From Rhizophagus clarus (taxonomy: Eukaryota; Glomeromycota; Glomeromycetes; Glomerales; Glomeraceae), in the NCBI GenBank assembly GCA_015698045.1, contig BLAL01000252.1, positions 124,001 to 188,000 on the forward strand: a stretch of 64,000 bases of DNA, written 5' to 3'. Positions 10,257 through 18,817 of the stretch are shown here, piece by piece (position 1 is the stretch's first letter; each line of letters opens with the position of its first letter). The notes beneath the pieces were generated by a model. The model searched no databases. It saw nothing but the letters and a program-made list of their open reading frames with translations, and had not been told where the DNA came from. Both the position numbers and the translations under genes were made by a program.

Positions 10257-10625
10257 ATGGAAAGTGACCCAAAGCATTTGACGGCCTTAACTAATATCCC
10301 GCCCAATTCTACTTCGTCCAAGTCTAGTTCATCTGAATCAAGCTCATCTGAGACTAGTTCGTCTGAGTCTAATTCGTCATCTGAGAGTAGTTTGTCTGAA
10401 TCAAGTTCTTCATCTGAGAGTAGTTCATCTGAATCCAGCTCATTTGAATCCAGTTCATCCGATTCTGACATTGATGAAATAGTAAACATGATTAAGCATC
10501 AAAGGATTCGGAAACAGATCCGGAAGCGCCAGGCCCAAAGGAAAGTTTCGGAAGAAAATGTATATCATCCAACTAGTCAGGAACAGTTATCACTCAGTGC
10601 TATAGCTAACCATATTTTCGATTGA
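10257..10625 (+). CDS. Ser/Glu-repeat protein with basic C-terminus
   Basis: 122 residues from ATG 10257. Residues 17-70 are a low-complexity run of SSSESS-type repeats, encoded by a tandem tcatctgaatc-like DNA repeat. After a short acidic helix (DSDIDEIVNMIKHQ), a basic segment RIRKQIRKRQAQRK follows. This architecture resembles phosphorylatable acidic linkers with a nucleic-acid-binding tail. A similar Ser/Asp/Glu run occurs in the Gag-like protein near 33220-33330. No family recognised. Another motif copy overlaps its stop and serves the next gene. Confidence 0.55.
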   Translation: MESDPKHLTALTNIPPNSTSSKSSSSESSSSETSSSESNSSSESSLSESSSSSESSSSESSSFESSSSDSDIDEIVNMIKHQRIRKQIRKRQAQRKVSEENVYHPTSQEQLSLSAIANHIFD

Positions 10626-10631
10626 AAGATA
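10612..10631 (+). promoter_or_regulatory. Array upstream motif, copy 4
   Basis: atattttcgattgaaagata(t), 15 bp before ATG 10647. It overlaps the last codons and stop of the preceding gene, showing how compact the array is. Confidence 0.65.
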
Positions 10632-10646
10632 TTCTAACCATATAAA

Positions 10647-11012
10647 ATGCATACATCAAATCTTCTTGACCTTCTTCCGCCTGAATTAATACCATTCATT
10701 CTAATATATCTTCCAGAGCAGGATCTAAAAAATACTCGCAGTATAAATAATATATGGGAAAGAGAAGCGAATCTTGAATGGACCAAAAGAAAGGAATTTT
10801 TATTTGGGAGAATTGTTCAAGGCAATTATACGGTAAAGGAATTTTATTCGAAACTGAAAGAGTGTAATTTAAGCAAAGACTATCCAGAATGGCTTCTTAA
10901 AAATCTATTCTTCGAGGGATTATCACCTGAGAATAAGATAAAAATTCTTATGGGTGGTCTGCAAGAGCTTGGGTTAGATGAGATAGTGGAAAGGCTCAAT
11001 CCGGAGCACTGA
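10647..11012 (+). CDS. F-box-like domain joined to a Gag-like segment
   Basis: 121 residues from ATG 10647. Residues 7-40 (LDLLPPELIPFILIYLPEQD then a Trp-Glu-Arg) have the F-box pattern that binds Skp1 in SCF ubiquitin ligases. Residues 48-110 resemble the capsid part of Ty3/gypsy Gag: FLFGRIVQGNYTVKEFYSKL and LKNLFFEGLSPENKIKILMG. The same FxxGLSPENK pattern occurs in the large Gag-like protein at 31552-33354. An F-box joined to a capsid-like fold is unusual. It ends in the shared CCGGAGCACTGATCAC junction. Confidence 0.6.
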   Translation: MHTSNLLDLLPPELIPFILIYLPEQDLKNTRSINNIWEREANLEWTKRKEFLFGRIVQGNYTVKEFYSKLKECNLSKDYPEWLLKNLFFEGLSPENKIKILMGGLQELGLDEIVERLNPEH

Positions 11013-11016
11013 TCAC
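11001..11016 (+). repeat. Shared 3' junction motif, copy 1
   Basis: CCGGAGCACTGATCAC spans the last codons and stop of the 10647 gene. Close copies end the genes at 11556, 12103 and 13397. Confidence 0.6.
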
Positions 11017-11021
11017 ATAGT

Positions 11022-11042
11022 TATTTTTTCGATTAAAGATAT
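11022..11042 (+). promoter_or_regulatory. Array upstream motif, copy 5
   Basis: A consensus copy (TATTTTTTCGATTAAAGATA) 29 bp before ATG 11072 and 6 bp after a 3' junction motif. Confidence 0.7.
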
Positions 11043-11071
11043 GGCATAATTTATTAGCAATAAACATAACA

Positions 11072-11437
11072 ATGAGTAGTGATATGTTTATAAGAGATAC
11101 ACCTGAAAAAGGTAAAGATAGCCCAGTACCGGTTCAAGATAACCAATTACTAAATGAATTTTTTGAGGCGTATAAGGAATATAAGGAATACACCTCATTA
11201 TCAGGTCTGGACTTACGTAAAGCAGAGATGAAGAAAGGTTTCTTCAGAGGCCTCAATCAAGAGGCAAAGAGCCACCCTTCTTATGAGGAACCACCGGATC
11301 CTTTCAAAAGGTTATCTAAAATTTTAGTTAAATTGGATGTTCCACATGATCTGAGATTGCAGATACTGTTCGGTAGTAACCCAAATTTGATCCGATGTCT
11401 CGAGAATATGCGAGAAGGGAGCGAACACCTGTCTTAG
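11072..11437 (+). CDS. Small Gag-like protein
   Basis: 121 residues from ATG 11072. Residues 28-70 contain LNEFFEAYKEYKEY and KKGFFRGLNQEAK, the helix-turn pattern seen in retrotransposon capsid C-terminal domains and in the other Gag-like genes of this element. A second helical part, LSKILVKLDVPHDLRLQILF, follows. No zinc knuckle or protease. It lies between two motif copies but lacks the CCGGAGCAGTGATC ending of its neighbours. Function unknown. Confidence 0.5.
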   Translation: MSSDMFIRDTPEKGKDSPVPVQDNQLLNEFFEAYKEYKEYTSLSGLDLRKAEMKKGFFRGLNQEAKSHPSYEEPPDPFKRLSKILVKLDVPHDLRLQILFGSNPNLIRCLENMREGSEHLS

Positions 11438-11509
11438 TTTCTCATCTGGCTGATCTGATCCGAATCAGCGACTAGCGCGTTTTCTTAGACCACTACTGAC
11501 CAGCTAACT

Positions 11510-11530
11510 TATTTTTTCGTTTAAATATAT
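11510..11530 (+). promoter_or_regulatory. Array upstream motif, copy 6
   Basis: tattttttcgtttaaatata, 25 bp before ATG 11556. Confidence 0.6.
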
Positions 11531-11555
11531 TCAGTTCTAAAACACGATACTTAAA

Positions 11556-12032
11556 ATGGCTTATATAGAATGTAAAGTTTGGCATTTTCAGGGAGATGAT
11601 GATATAGATCTAAAAAGTCGCCACGAAGCAATGAAAGCAGGGTGTAATAACTATACAGTCAAGGCATTGATAGACACATCATCTAGAGTGAATAAAATTA
11701 GAAGAAGCTTGGTCGATAAGCTCGAAATGGAGTACACTGAATATAAAGGAAAGAACAGGTTGGGGTGTCTGGATTTATCTTTCTGATACAAGGGAAAAGA
11801 TAGACTAGTATCTACTAATGGTGACGATGTTTTTAATAATTTCATGGTCATTGAAAAGCCGAAAGCGGACCTTGTATTAGGATTACCATGGTTATGGCTT
11901 CGCGAAACAAAAATAGATATGGAAAAACAAGGATTAACAATCTATGGTGATTTTGTGCCATTCTGCGAGGGGACAGATTCATCTGAGTCCAAAGAAACCA
12001 ATGGTTCCAATCATGCAGGTCTGGAGCAGTGA
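11556..12032 (+). pseudogene. Retropepsin-like aspartic protease, one in-frame stop
   Basis: One frame from ATG 11556 to 12032, interrupted by TGA at 11784; CGA-to-TGA is the simplest explanation. The first half has ALIDTSSRVNKI, where DTSS stands for the usual D[ST]G active-site loop with Ser in place of Gly. The second half has VLGLPWLWLRETKIDMEKQG, the second conserved block of Ty3/gypsy proteases, close to I(L)GxxWL. Total 158 codons, about the right length for a protease domain with a short tail. The neighbours are Gag-like genes, so this reads as a scattered gag-pro module. The substituted Gly and the stop make activity doubtful. Confidence 0.7.
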
Positions 12033-12037
12033 TCGTG
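12021..12037 (+). repeat. Shared 3' junction motif, copy 2
   Basis: CTGGAGCAGTGATCGTG over the end of the retropepsin-like gene, five bases before the next upstream motif. Confidence 0.55.
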
Positions 12038-12042
12038 TAATT

Positions 12043-12063
12043 TATTTTTTTTGATTAAAGATA
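12043..12063 (+). promoter_or_regulatory. Array upstream motif, copy 7
   Basis: tattttttttgattaaagat, 39 bp before ATG 12103. The C of the CG core is replaced by T. Confidence 0.6.
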
Positions 12064-12102
12064 CAACGCATAATACAGACTATTTAGCTGAAAGCGCGAA
12101 GC

Positions 12103-13275
12103 ATGATGCATTTAACCATCTTTTATTTACCAGAGGTATTAGAACAGATTTTACATTTTTTATTGATAGATAAATCTCTATACCCCGCTCTATATGTTTC
12201 CCGAATGTGGTACAGATGTGGTGCACCTATTCTGTGGAAGCGTATCGAATTGAGAGGGAAAGACTTATATCCTGGACAATCTCTTCCAAATGATTATAAA
12301 AATTACTGTGCAAAGGATCACCCTCGATTAAATAAATTCATAAGGATAGAACGTGCAAAGGATCTCTCTCGATTGAAAAAATTCATAAAGTTAGTACGTA
12401 GGAAGCAAATGCCAGTTTATTGCTCAAATGTAACTCATCTCGAAATATCATATTACCATTCACTTTCAGATAAAAAAATCATAAGCATTGTACATTCATG
12501 CCCAAATATAACCCACTTGAGTTTCATAAATAGCATAGCATTTAGTAATAGAGCATTAGAACTGATAGCGAGTTCATACCCGAATCTGAAGTATCTCAAT
12601 CTATGCATTGATCAACCAGGTGGCTTTAGGAGCTTTCATACTCGAGAAGTAGATGGCAGTGATCTATGGAGAATCACGAAGTCATGCCATAGATTAGAAT
12701 ATCTAAATATCTCTAATCGCAGAGAATATTCTGAAACATCAATTTGTAATGTTATTCGTTCTTGCCCAAGGCTTCAGCAACTCAACTTTAGCTTTTGTCA
12801 AATTACCAATATAACTATCAAAGAAATTGCTGGTTCATGTCTTAATTTAAAGTACCTCAATTTGGAAGGGTGTAATAATATCAGCAAAGAAGCCGTAAAT
12901 CAGCTTGTTTCACTTAATCCAAATATTCATGTTGAGAATTTTGTGCTGATTCGGGTACCTTCCCTAGATGTGATCCATGGACTCGCAAGGCAACTGGGAA
13001 TACCACATGATGCACCAAGAGATGTTGCATCCTTAAAAAATTTTATCAACGACGAATTATCAAGGAGATTGAGTGAACGCTGTATTCTAGCTAGACCATC
13101 GCTCCGGAGTGGTGGTCGGTTATATAACACCCGGTATAGTGTTGATAATAATCAGAATTTGGCCATATCTCAGATACACCGGCAACCTAACAGACGATCG
13201 CCAAGGATTTGTTTCGGTAGAATACTAGCCGATCAAGTAGAATGGTACTCTACTGATCTAACTAATCCGGAGTAG
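12103..13275 (+). CDS. F-box/LRR protein
   Basis: 390 residues from ATG 12103 (a second ATG follows at once). Residues 5-50 form an F-box: [14 protein letters not shown], then [20 protein letters not shown]. From about residue 105 to 270 there are cysteine-containing leucine-rich repeats such as [41 protein letters not shown] and [17 protein letters not shown]-box proteins of this type recruit substrates to SCF ubiquitin ligases through the repeats, in nucleus or cytoplasm. The family is hugely expanded in Rhizophagus, so this looks like captured host cargo. The TAG stop is where sister genes read CAG before TGA, so the protein may be one residue shorter than its ancestor. Starts behind array motif 7. 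Confidence 0.8.
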   Translation: MMHLTIFYLPEVLEQILHFLLIDKSLYPALYVSRMWYRCGAPILWKRIELRGKDLYPGQSLPNDYKNYCAKDHPRLNKFIRIERAKDLSRLKKFIKLVRRKQMPVYCSNVTHLEISYYHSLSDKKIISIVHSCPNITHLSFINSIAFSNRALELIASSYPNLKYLNLCIDQPGGFRSFHTREVDGSDLWRITKSCHRLEYLNISNRREYSETSICNVIRSCPRLQQLNFSFCQITNITIKEIAGSCLNLKYLNLEGCNNISKEAVNQLVSLNPNIHVENFVLIRVPSLDVIHGLARQLGIPHDAPRDVASLKNFINDELSRRLSERCILARPSLRSGGRLYNTRYSVDNNQNLAISQIHRQPNRRSPRICFGRILADQVEWYSTDLTNPE

Positions 13276-13282
13276 TGATCAC
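13267..13282 (+). repeat. Shared 3' junction motif, copy 3
   Basis: CCGGAGTAGTGATCAC at the end of the F-box/LRR gene; TAG here against CAG in the sister copies. Followed by cagaagatttttttt-gctgagcca, which recurs after 14092. Confidence 0.6.
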
Positions 13283-13355
13283 CAGTTCAGAAGATTTTTT
13301 TTGCTGAGCCACAATGCATGTACTCCTGTGCGACAAAAACAAGCAATGATTAACC

Positions 13356-13375
13356 ATATTTTCTGATTGAAAATA
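13356..13375 (+). promoter_or_regulatory. Array upstream motif, copy 8
   Basis: atattttctgattgaaaata, 21 bp before ATG 13397. TG replaces the CG core. Confidence 0.55.
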
Positions 13376-13396
13376 TTTAATCAATCTACTAGCAAA

Positions 13397-14089
13397 ATGT
13401 CAGATGACGAGACAGATGAAGGCTACAATGAATTTATCAAAGAATATGGATCGAGATATGAATGGGATAATGAAGGGAATCCTGAATTTATACCAGAGTG
13501 GCAAGACTGGAAAGATCTATTTTGCGAAATCAAAATTTATTGGAAGACAAAGGCAGTCAGGAATTGGAGGGAGAAAATACTTAAACAATTTGTATATAGT
13601 CTGCCCAGTGTAAGAAATCCAACGTCATTATTCCATGTACTTTTACAATCCGATGCTATTTATCTTCCACAAATATTAAGTCTGATAGAATTGCCATATT
13701 ATTCACATGAACTTCGAGAGGAAATATGGCCAGATGGTATTGAGAAGTTCTGATGTAGATTGTTTATTCAAGGTGAAGAATCAATAATGGATTACTGTTT
13801 AAAGGCGAAGAAATGTAATGATATCGTCAAACTCTGTAAAGATCATTTTAGAAGTGAATTCTATAGTGGATTAACACGAGAAAATATGAGATGTATTGCA
13901 AAAAATGATTATTATCGTGAATTGGTAGAAATGCTTATTCAAGCGGAAAAAGAGTCAGTGACTGGTATTATAACTGGGTTTAAAGATTATATTAGTCAGT
14001 CCGGTATTGCTAATCTAAATGGGGTACAATACTTATTGAGAGGCATACATTGGATAACGAACCCGAGCAAAGGTAGTCCGGAGCAGTGA
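13397..14089 (+). pseudogene. Gag-like protein, one in-frame stop
   Basis: The frame starts at ATG 13397, meets TGA at 13751 and continues in the same frame to 14089. An acidic N-terminus (MSDDETDEGYNEF) is followed by FIPEWQDWKDLFCEIKIYW. After the stop, the capsid-like pattern RLFIQGEESIMDYCLKAKK and FRSEFYSGLTRENM matches the Gag-type segments of the 10647 and 31552 genes. Around the stop KF-x-CRLFIQG, a Trp or Arg would fit. The 3' end carries the shared CCGGAGCAGTGATCA junction. No zinc knuckle is present. Confidence 0.55.
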
Positions 14090-14092
14090 TCA
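14077..14092 (+). repeat. Shared 3' junction motif, copy 4
   Basis: CCGGAGCAGTGATCAT at the end of the 13397 gene, followed by ggaagatttttgctgggtca as after copy 3. Confidence 0.6.
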
Positions 14093-14652
14093 TCAGCTCG
14101 GAAGATTTTTGCTGGGTCACTCCTGAGTGACAGAAAAATAAGTGGATCACCAGGTAGGTCTTGTGCGACATATTGATTTTTGCGAAAAGGAAATCATACT
14201 AACCAGTACCTCTATTTTCTCCCCAAACCAACATGAGAAAAATGTGAAAGGAGGTCTAGTTGCAACACAGGACCAGCTCTAAAAGTAAATAGTTCCGACA
14301 AAAGCATATGTTATGAAGGGCTGAGGGAGTCACAATTTCGAGATCGCTAGGCGTAAGACCAACTATATGTCTTGTAGGGTAGATCTACATGTGAAAAGGT
14401 ATGAGGATTCCGTTTACATGTGCTTTCATAGAGCTCTTGGCATCAGACAACAATACTAATTACGCTTCATACCTCCTTAAATTTTTCCCAGCAAGATATA
14501 AAGCATGTAGGAGTGCGTGGAAGTTCAGCCAACTTTCCTGCGAAAATTTTTAAGGTATGTATATGTCAGAAGTTATGTATGTATGGGAACGAGCGCCAAA
14601 CCGAAAGAAGTTCTCACTATAGCCTTATTACTGATAGATAACAAGAAGCAAG
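14093..14652. other. Gene-poor spacer after the small-gene array
   Basis: The first ~60 bp continue the 3' junction repeat. The rest has no frame with coding character and no array motif. Composition is less AT-rich than the element's flanks, so it may be decayed coding sequence. Confidence 0.5.
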
Positions 14653-14961
14653 ATGTCTACCACCGATAATAGTGACATTATAAGCCTTAACCTCCGTTTC
14701 TGTAATAGTCAAAATAGAAATGTAATTTTCGTGATCGAGGTTTCCAAGAATGACCTTGTCTCTGTTATTGCGGATAGAGTTAGGGCTATATTAGCACCTC
14801 ATCTTCCAGTCCGTCCTCATAACTTTCATCAACAAATTTATCCAACCAGTATAGAAAGAAAACGTATGCAACCAGAGAATATGATTTCGGTTTATTTTCC
14901 TGAGAATCCGGATGAAGATATGATTCATATTTTTGTCTACCCTCCCCTTTCTCCAGAATAA
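14653..14961 (+). CDS. Short Crinkler-header-like protein
   Basis: 102 residues from ATG 14653. The C-terminal end YFPENPDEDMIHIFVYPPLS parallels FPDSPPEEHIHVIVSPPE at the end of the Crinkler header of the next gene. The N-terminal part has alternating strands and a helix of ubiquitin-like size. It lacks any effector domain. It may be a diverged, free-standing Crinkler header, or a different ubiquitin-like protein. TATA-like sequence is not obvious nearby. Confidence 0.45.
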   Translation: MSTTDNSDIISLNLRFCNSQNRNVIFVIEVSKNDLVSVIADRVRAILAPHLPVRPHNFHQQIYPTSIERKRMQPENMISVYFPENPDEDMIHIFVYPPLSPE

Positions 14962-15421
14962 TATTTCCTATATCATGTAATAGCGATAGGCCTTAGCCAT
15001 GAAGTATATCGCAATTTTTATGTATTGTAGGCCAGGTTCCGGCAACGATTTATTTCATAAATAAAGTATTATTATTGTACTGTACATGAGAAATGGGTCA
15101 CGTGTAATGGTGCGGTCCAGAACTATAAATCTAACATTTTTATCCGAACAGCGACAAGCGCATCTAGCCACTAGCCTATATAAAAAATGTCAGGTGATAA
15201 GTGAGAAGAGTCTTCACGGTTAGGGAGGCGCAGTGATTAGGTGATTGTTGCACCTATGATGCGGATCATGTAAATACGGCAGGCTTGTGAAACAGAATAA
15301 TTTCTCACATATACTAGGCCTCAGTATTTTTTCGCAAATAAAATTCTTTTTACTCTTGTCCTCACATACCGCACTTTGAGCCAATAACATTTCACAAAAA
15401 ATACTATATAAGCCGAAAAAC
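14962..15421. other. Promoter region of the Crinkler gene
   Basis: No gene seen. A TATATAA element lies near 15406, only about 10 bp before ATG 15422, which would give a very short leader; another tatataaaa sits near 15177. The longest minus-strand frame here overlaps the Crinkler start and looks like a shadow. Confidence 0.45.
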
Positions 15422-16914
15422 ATGTCTATCACTCTACTATGTCTCGTTAAAGGAAATACTCTAGCGAACGCTTTCTCTGTTAAAATAAGCAGGGACGAAC
15501 CTGTTATTGAATTAAAGAAAGCTATTAAGGCGGAAAACTCGCAAACTTTCTCTAACGTTGACGCCAAAGACATTAAGCTATGGAAAGTGCCAATCTCTGA
15601 CGATCATGTCGATCCCTTAAACAATCTTTCACTCGAGGACAGTGAAGAGCTGTTGGCAATAAGAAAGATTTCGAAATACTTCCCTGACTCACCTCCCGAG
15701 GAACATATTCATGTCATAGTCTCTCCGCCAGAGTCCACCACCACTTCGAGCCAAGAGGTAAAGGAATTACTTGACCGTATCGCCTCGTTGGAAGCATCGC
15801 TTAATAAGTCTGAACATGGTATGTAGCCTAATAATTCACTTCAAATTCCTCAGAAAGTATTTATCAACCTCTAACCCGGCCGTGGCATTACAGAGTTCGA
15901 TGTCATCGTTAGTCCGAAACGAACGAATGGATTCAAGTGGATCGTAAACATAGAAGAAGCGAGCCTTGAAGGCCTCAAAAATTCTATACGTGAAATGAAC
16001 CTCGGTTGCCAGCCCTTGAAAATGACGGAGCGGTGCTAAACTTTACGTACGAAGTGAAGAGATACTCGCCTCGGAACGATCAAGACTTCAGCAAAATGCT
16101 CCGGCAGTTCGTATCAAAGAATAATTTCAAGCTTGTCGTGTCCATAGAGACCCCCTCAAAAGCTTTCTCGGATTGGACATTCCCAAAAATGTGTCAGCTT
16201 TACGGGCTCGGAGAATCGGATGACCCATCATTGTCAGTATTCCCGCCTTTCACTTGCGGGTGTAAAGATCTAGAAGACGAACCTTCTCAGGTATTACTTA
16301 AAAACCTTATAACCGAACTGGAGGCCCGTCTCGAATCCATTCCAATCAGTGGGAATGAAGCATCTAAATCACAGTATGTTTGCTCGTACCTTGTCGCCGG
16401 GGTAAATCTATATAAGGGAAAGTTTGAGCTTCGACCAGAAAAAAATATCACAGGGCCTCATGGACACGGACCAGTCGATTTCGCAATAGACCTCCTCCGA
16501 ACAGCAAGAACTGCTGGCGTGACGGAAGTAAAGGATGAAGATTTTTACAAGGGTATTGCTCAGAATGCCGTTCAGCTCGAATCTGCTTTAACAAACCGTA
16601 AACGTAAGGCAAGCGAGATGGAGGAAGAAAGTGTGTTTACGGGTAAGACTTTCGGAATCATCACAGATGCAAAAGAATGGTATTTTATGGAGTGCTCGCT
16701 CGATGATCAGGACAGGCTAAGATTCAAACTATCGGAGCCGGTGGTCGTTGTATATAAGGACGAGAATATGGAAAACATGGTTAGGAAAGTTCTCGGGCAT
16801 ATTGCATGGTTATTGGAGGAGGTGCAGAAGCCGGATTCTGATTCTCAGAGCGAAGAAAGGGTAATAAAAAAGCATAGGTCATCGGGCAATCTTACCGGAA
16901 AGTCAGATAAATAG
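15422..16914 (+). CDS. Crinkler (CRN)-type protein with PD-(D/E)XK-like C-terminal domain; one-base frameshift
   Basis: Exon 1 is 15422-15818. A 75-nt intron at 15819-15893 has GTATGT, a CTAAC branch site near 15871 and TTACAG, and removes the two in-frame stops at 15824 and 15872. Exon 2 runs to 16914. The header (MSITLLCLVKGNTLANAFSV, then ELKKAIKAE, IKLW and FPDSPPEEHIHVIVSPPE) is the ubiquitin-like CRN N-terminus. Exon 2 starts FDVIVSPKRTNGFKW. A one-base shift is needed at the CCC run near 16013 to continue into LENDGAVLNFTYEV. The C-terminal domain shows GPVDFAID, VTEVKDEDF and IAQNAVQLES, the D...E-x-K...Q layout of nuclease-like Crinkler effectors. Such proteins can be secreted and act in host nuclei, or act in self/non-self interactions. 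A homopolymer sequencing error could explain the shift. Confidence 0.75.
15819..15893 (+). other. Predicted intron in the Crinkler gene
   Basis: 75 nt, a multiple of three, with GTATGT donor, CTAAC branch site and TTACAG acceptor. It splits a Glu codon. Without splicing two stops would interrupt the gene. Confidence 0.7.
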
Positions 16915-17131
16915 GTTTTAGCATAGAAAAAATAGGGGTGGGCTTATAGTCTGTAATCATGTAGACGTCATGTATCACGGGCTACGTCCCGAACATTTGT
17001 ATTTATTTTTTGCATATATTAATAAAAAATTTTTCTTGGCAAGAACCCGTAAACAAGTTAACAGGTTTCGGCATAACCTACATATTTTTATTTTGAAATC
17101 TTATGTACAGTGTATTAGTTATATAATAGAC

Positions 17132-18817
17132 ATGTCATCCGAGCTTGAATCATTGAAACAGCGTATCACTGAACTTGAAGCTAAGAACGCCAAGCTTGAG
17201 GCTGAGAATACAAAGCTTAGGAAGGAGAATACTGAAATCTCCTATCTTAGAAACAAGCTCTCAGTATCTGATGCTGAAATAGCTGAACTTAAACGCAGTA
17301 ATAACGAGTTTCTAAGAGCGAATGCGGAATATAATGAGAGGCGTGATGCTGAAAATGCCAAACTCAGGGCCGAGAATGTTGAGTTTAGAGATAGAGATAG
17401 ACTCACGAAAGTGGAACAGAATCAGACTCTACAAAACGCCTTAACGGCAAATGATAATTCTTCTAACAACAATTCATCTAATTTCAATTTGGTTGCAGTG
17501 CCAACGGTAACGCAACATGAGAAACCGTCAGTGGATGAGGAAATGGATACTTCATTACCTGAAGAACCGATACCAGAGGAGTTAACAGAGGTAATCGTAT
17601 CAGCTGTTAATATGTCTGTTATGGACCAATGTGATCAGAAATCCTTGGAAGATAAGGAGACGGTTGCTTTCTTAGATGAAGAATACAAGAAAAAGGATAG
17701 CGATGAGATCAGACAGCGCAATAGAGAGAAAAAGCTTCGAGACTTGGATTTACCTGGTACTTCTGATATCCCTTCATCAGAATCATCCACAAGTTCGCAT
17801 CCTATCCCTAATAACCCAGTCTTATCAGAACAAAATGCTAAAATAAAAGCACCTGAAATAGATATACAACCTTTGATACAAGAATTGCTTATAGAACCTT
17901 CGGAAGAAGATTGTGTTAAGGTTGTTAATGTGGAGGAGAGTGATCAATCGCCTGCAATCGAATTAGCCCATCTATATGAAAAAACGAAATTTGCTGAAAT
18001 TAGGACTATACGAGCCAAACAAGATGAAATCATGAGCTGGTATTGCTATAGAAAGTATTTTGAAAAAAGACATAGTGAAATTTTACCTGGAATTCTGAAT
18101 AATGGAGTTATTACGAACAAAAAAGCCTATGAACTTGCGAGTGGGCAGATTTATGATGAAATGCTACAGTATCTTTCGGGTGTCTCTCGTGTAAACTTGC
18201 GCAAAAAAACCCAGCTAACTAAGCCTATATATATGTTAATTAACGAAATTGGAGAAGATAAGATTATGCGAATCAAATCTTATAGTGCAAACAAACTCTC
18301 AAAGTTAACTGACATGCAAATCGATACTATTAAAAATCATCTTACTACACAGCGTGAAAAAAATTCACGCACTCACGTGACTTCGGAAATGATCACCGGT
18401 GATGCAACTGCGCCTGTCGAATCTATGGTAAGCGTTCCTAATTCTTTAGGTGATTCCAAAGTAATCGGTCCAGATAATTCACCACCTATTCCACCAGCGC
18501 CATGCGTAAGCGCCTCCGGCCAAGTTTCACATGTACCTATCAAAATATCTAAATTCCCTGAAGATAAGGATATCATCCATGAAGCTGTACGTAAACGTTT
18601 CCCTTTCTTATCATGGACTAAATCAATTACAAAATATCGAGATCATTTCGAATATACCAACTCTGAAGCCAAGTGCCCAGCATGTGCGAGCATTCACACA
18701 CATCGAGGCATATGGGGTGATTGGACTTGCCAAAGTAAAGATAATTTCTATTATCTTATGTGTCCCTGGAATATTCATCAAAACAAGAAAGTCAAAATTG
18801 CTACACAGGTTTGCTAG
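17132..18817 (+). CDS. Coiled-coil protein with DEI-WY domain and C-terminal zinc motif
   Basis: 561 residues from ATG 17132. Residues 3-100 form a strong coiled coil of repeated E-x-x-x-L/N heptads (LKQRITELEAKNAKLEAEN). A disordered acidic middle follows. Residues about 275-410 hold a domain starting LAHLYEKTKFAEIRTIRAKQ, then QDEIMSWYCYRKYFEKR, VNLRKKTQ and IKSYSANKLSKLT. The same domain is in the RING protein at 19631. The C-terminus has CPACASIHTHRGIWGDWTC and a later MCP, a probable zinc-binding site. Coiled-coil proteins of this style are abundant in Rhizophagus. Function unknown; nucleic-acid binding through the zinc motif is possible. The longer frame to 16970 depends on an upstream Met with unlike composition, so I chose 17132. 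Confidence 0.65.
   Translation: MSSELESLKQRITELEAKNAKLEAENTKLRKENTEISYLRNKLSVSDAEIAELKRSNNEFLRANAEYNERRDAENAKLRAENVEFRDRDRLTKVEQNQTLQNALTANDNSSNNNSSNFNLVAVPTVTQHEKPSVDEEMDTSLPEEPIPEELTEVIVSAVNMSVMDQCDQKSLEDKETVAFLDEEYKKKDSDEIRQRNREKKLRDLDLPGTSDIPSSESSTSSHPIPNNPVLSEQNAKIKAPEIDIQPLIQELLIEPSEEDCVKVVNVEESDQSPAIELAHLYEKTKFAEIRTIRAKQDEIMSWYCYRKYFEKRHSEILPGILNNGVITNKKAYELASGQIYDEMLQYLSGVSRVNLRKKTQLTKPIYMLINEIGEDKIMRIKSYSANKLSKLTDMQIDTIKNHLTTQREKNSRTHVTSEMITGDATAPVESMVSVPNSLGDSKVIGPDNSPPIPPAPCVSASGQVSHVPIKISKFPEDKDIIHEAVRKRFPFLSWTKSITKYRDHFEYTNSEAKCPACASIHTHRGIWGDWTCQSKDNFYYLMCPWNIHQNKKVKIATQVC

Noticed and set aside
15824..15874. Two in-frame stops in the Crinkler gene read as nonsense mutations
   Set aside because: A 75-nt intron with good donor, CTAAC branch site and acceptor removes both and keeps the frame.
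16970..17131. N-terminal extension of the coiled-coil gene
   Set aside because: Composition differs (Phe/Tyr/Leu-rich) from the protein; ATG 17132 begins the heptad pattern cleanly.
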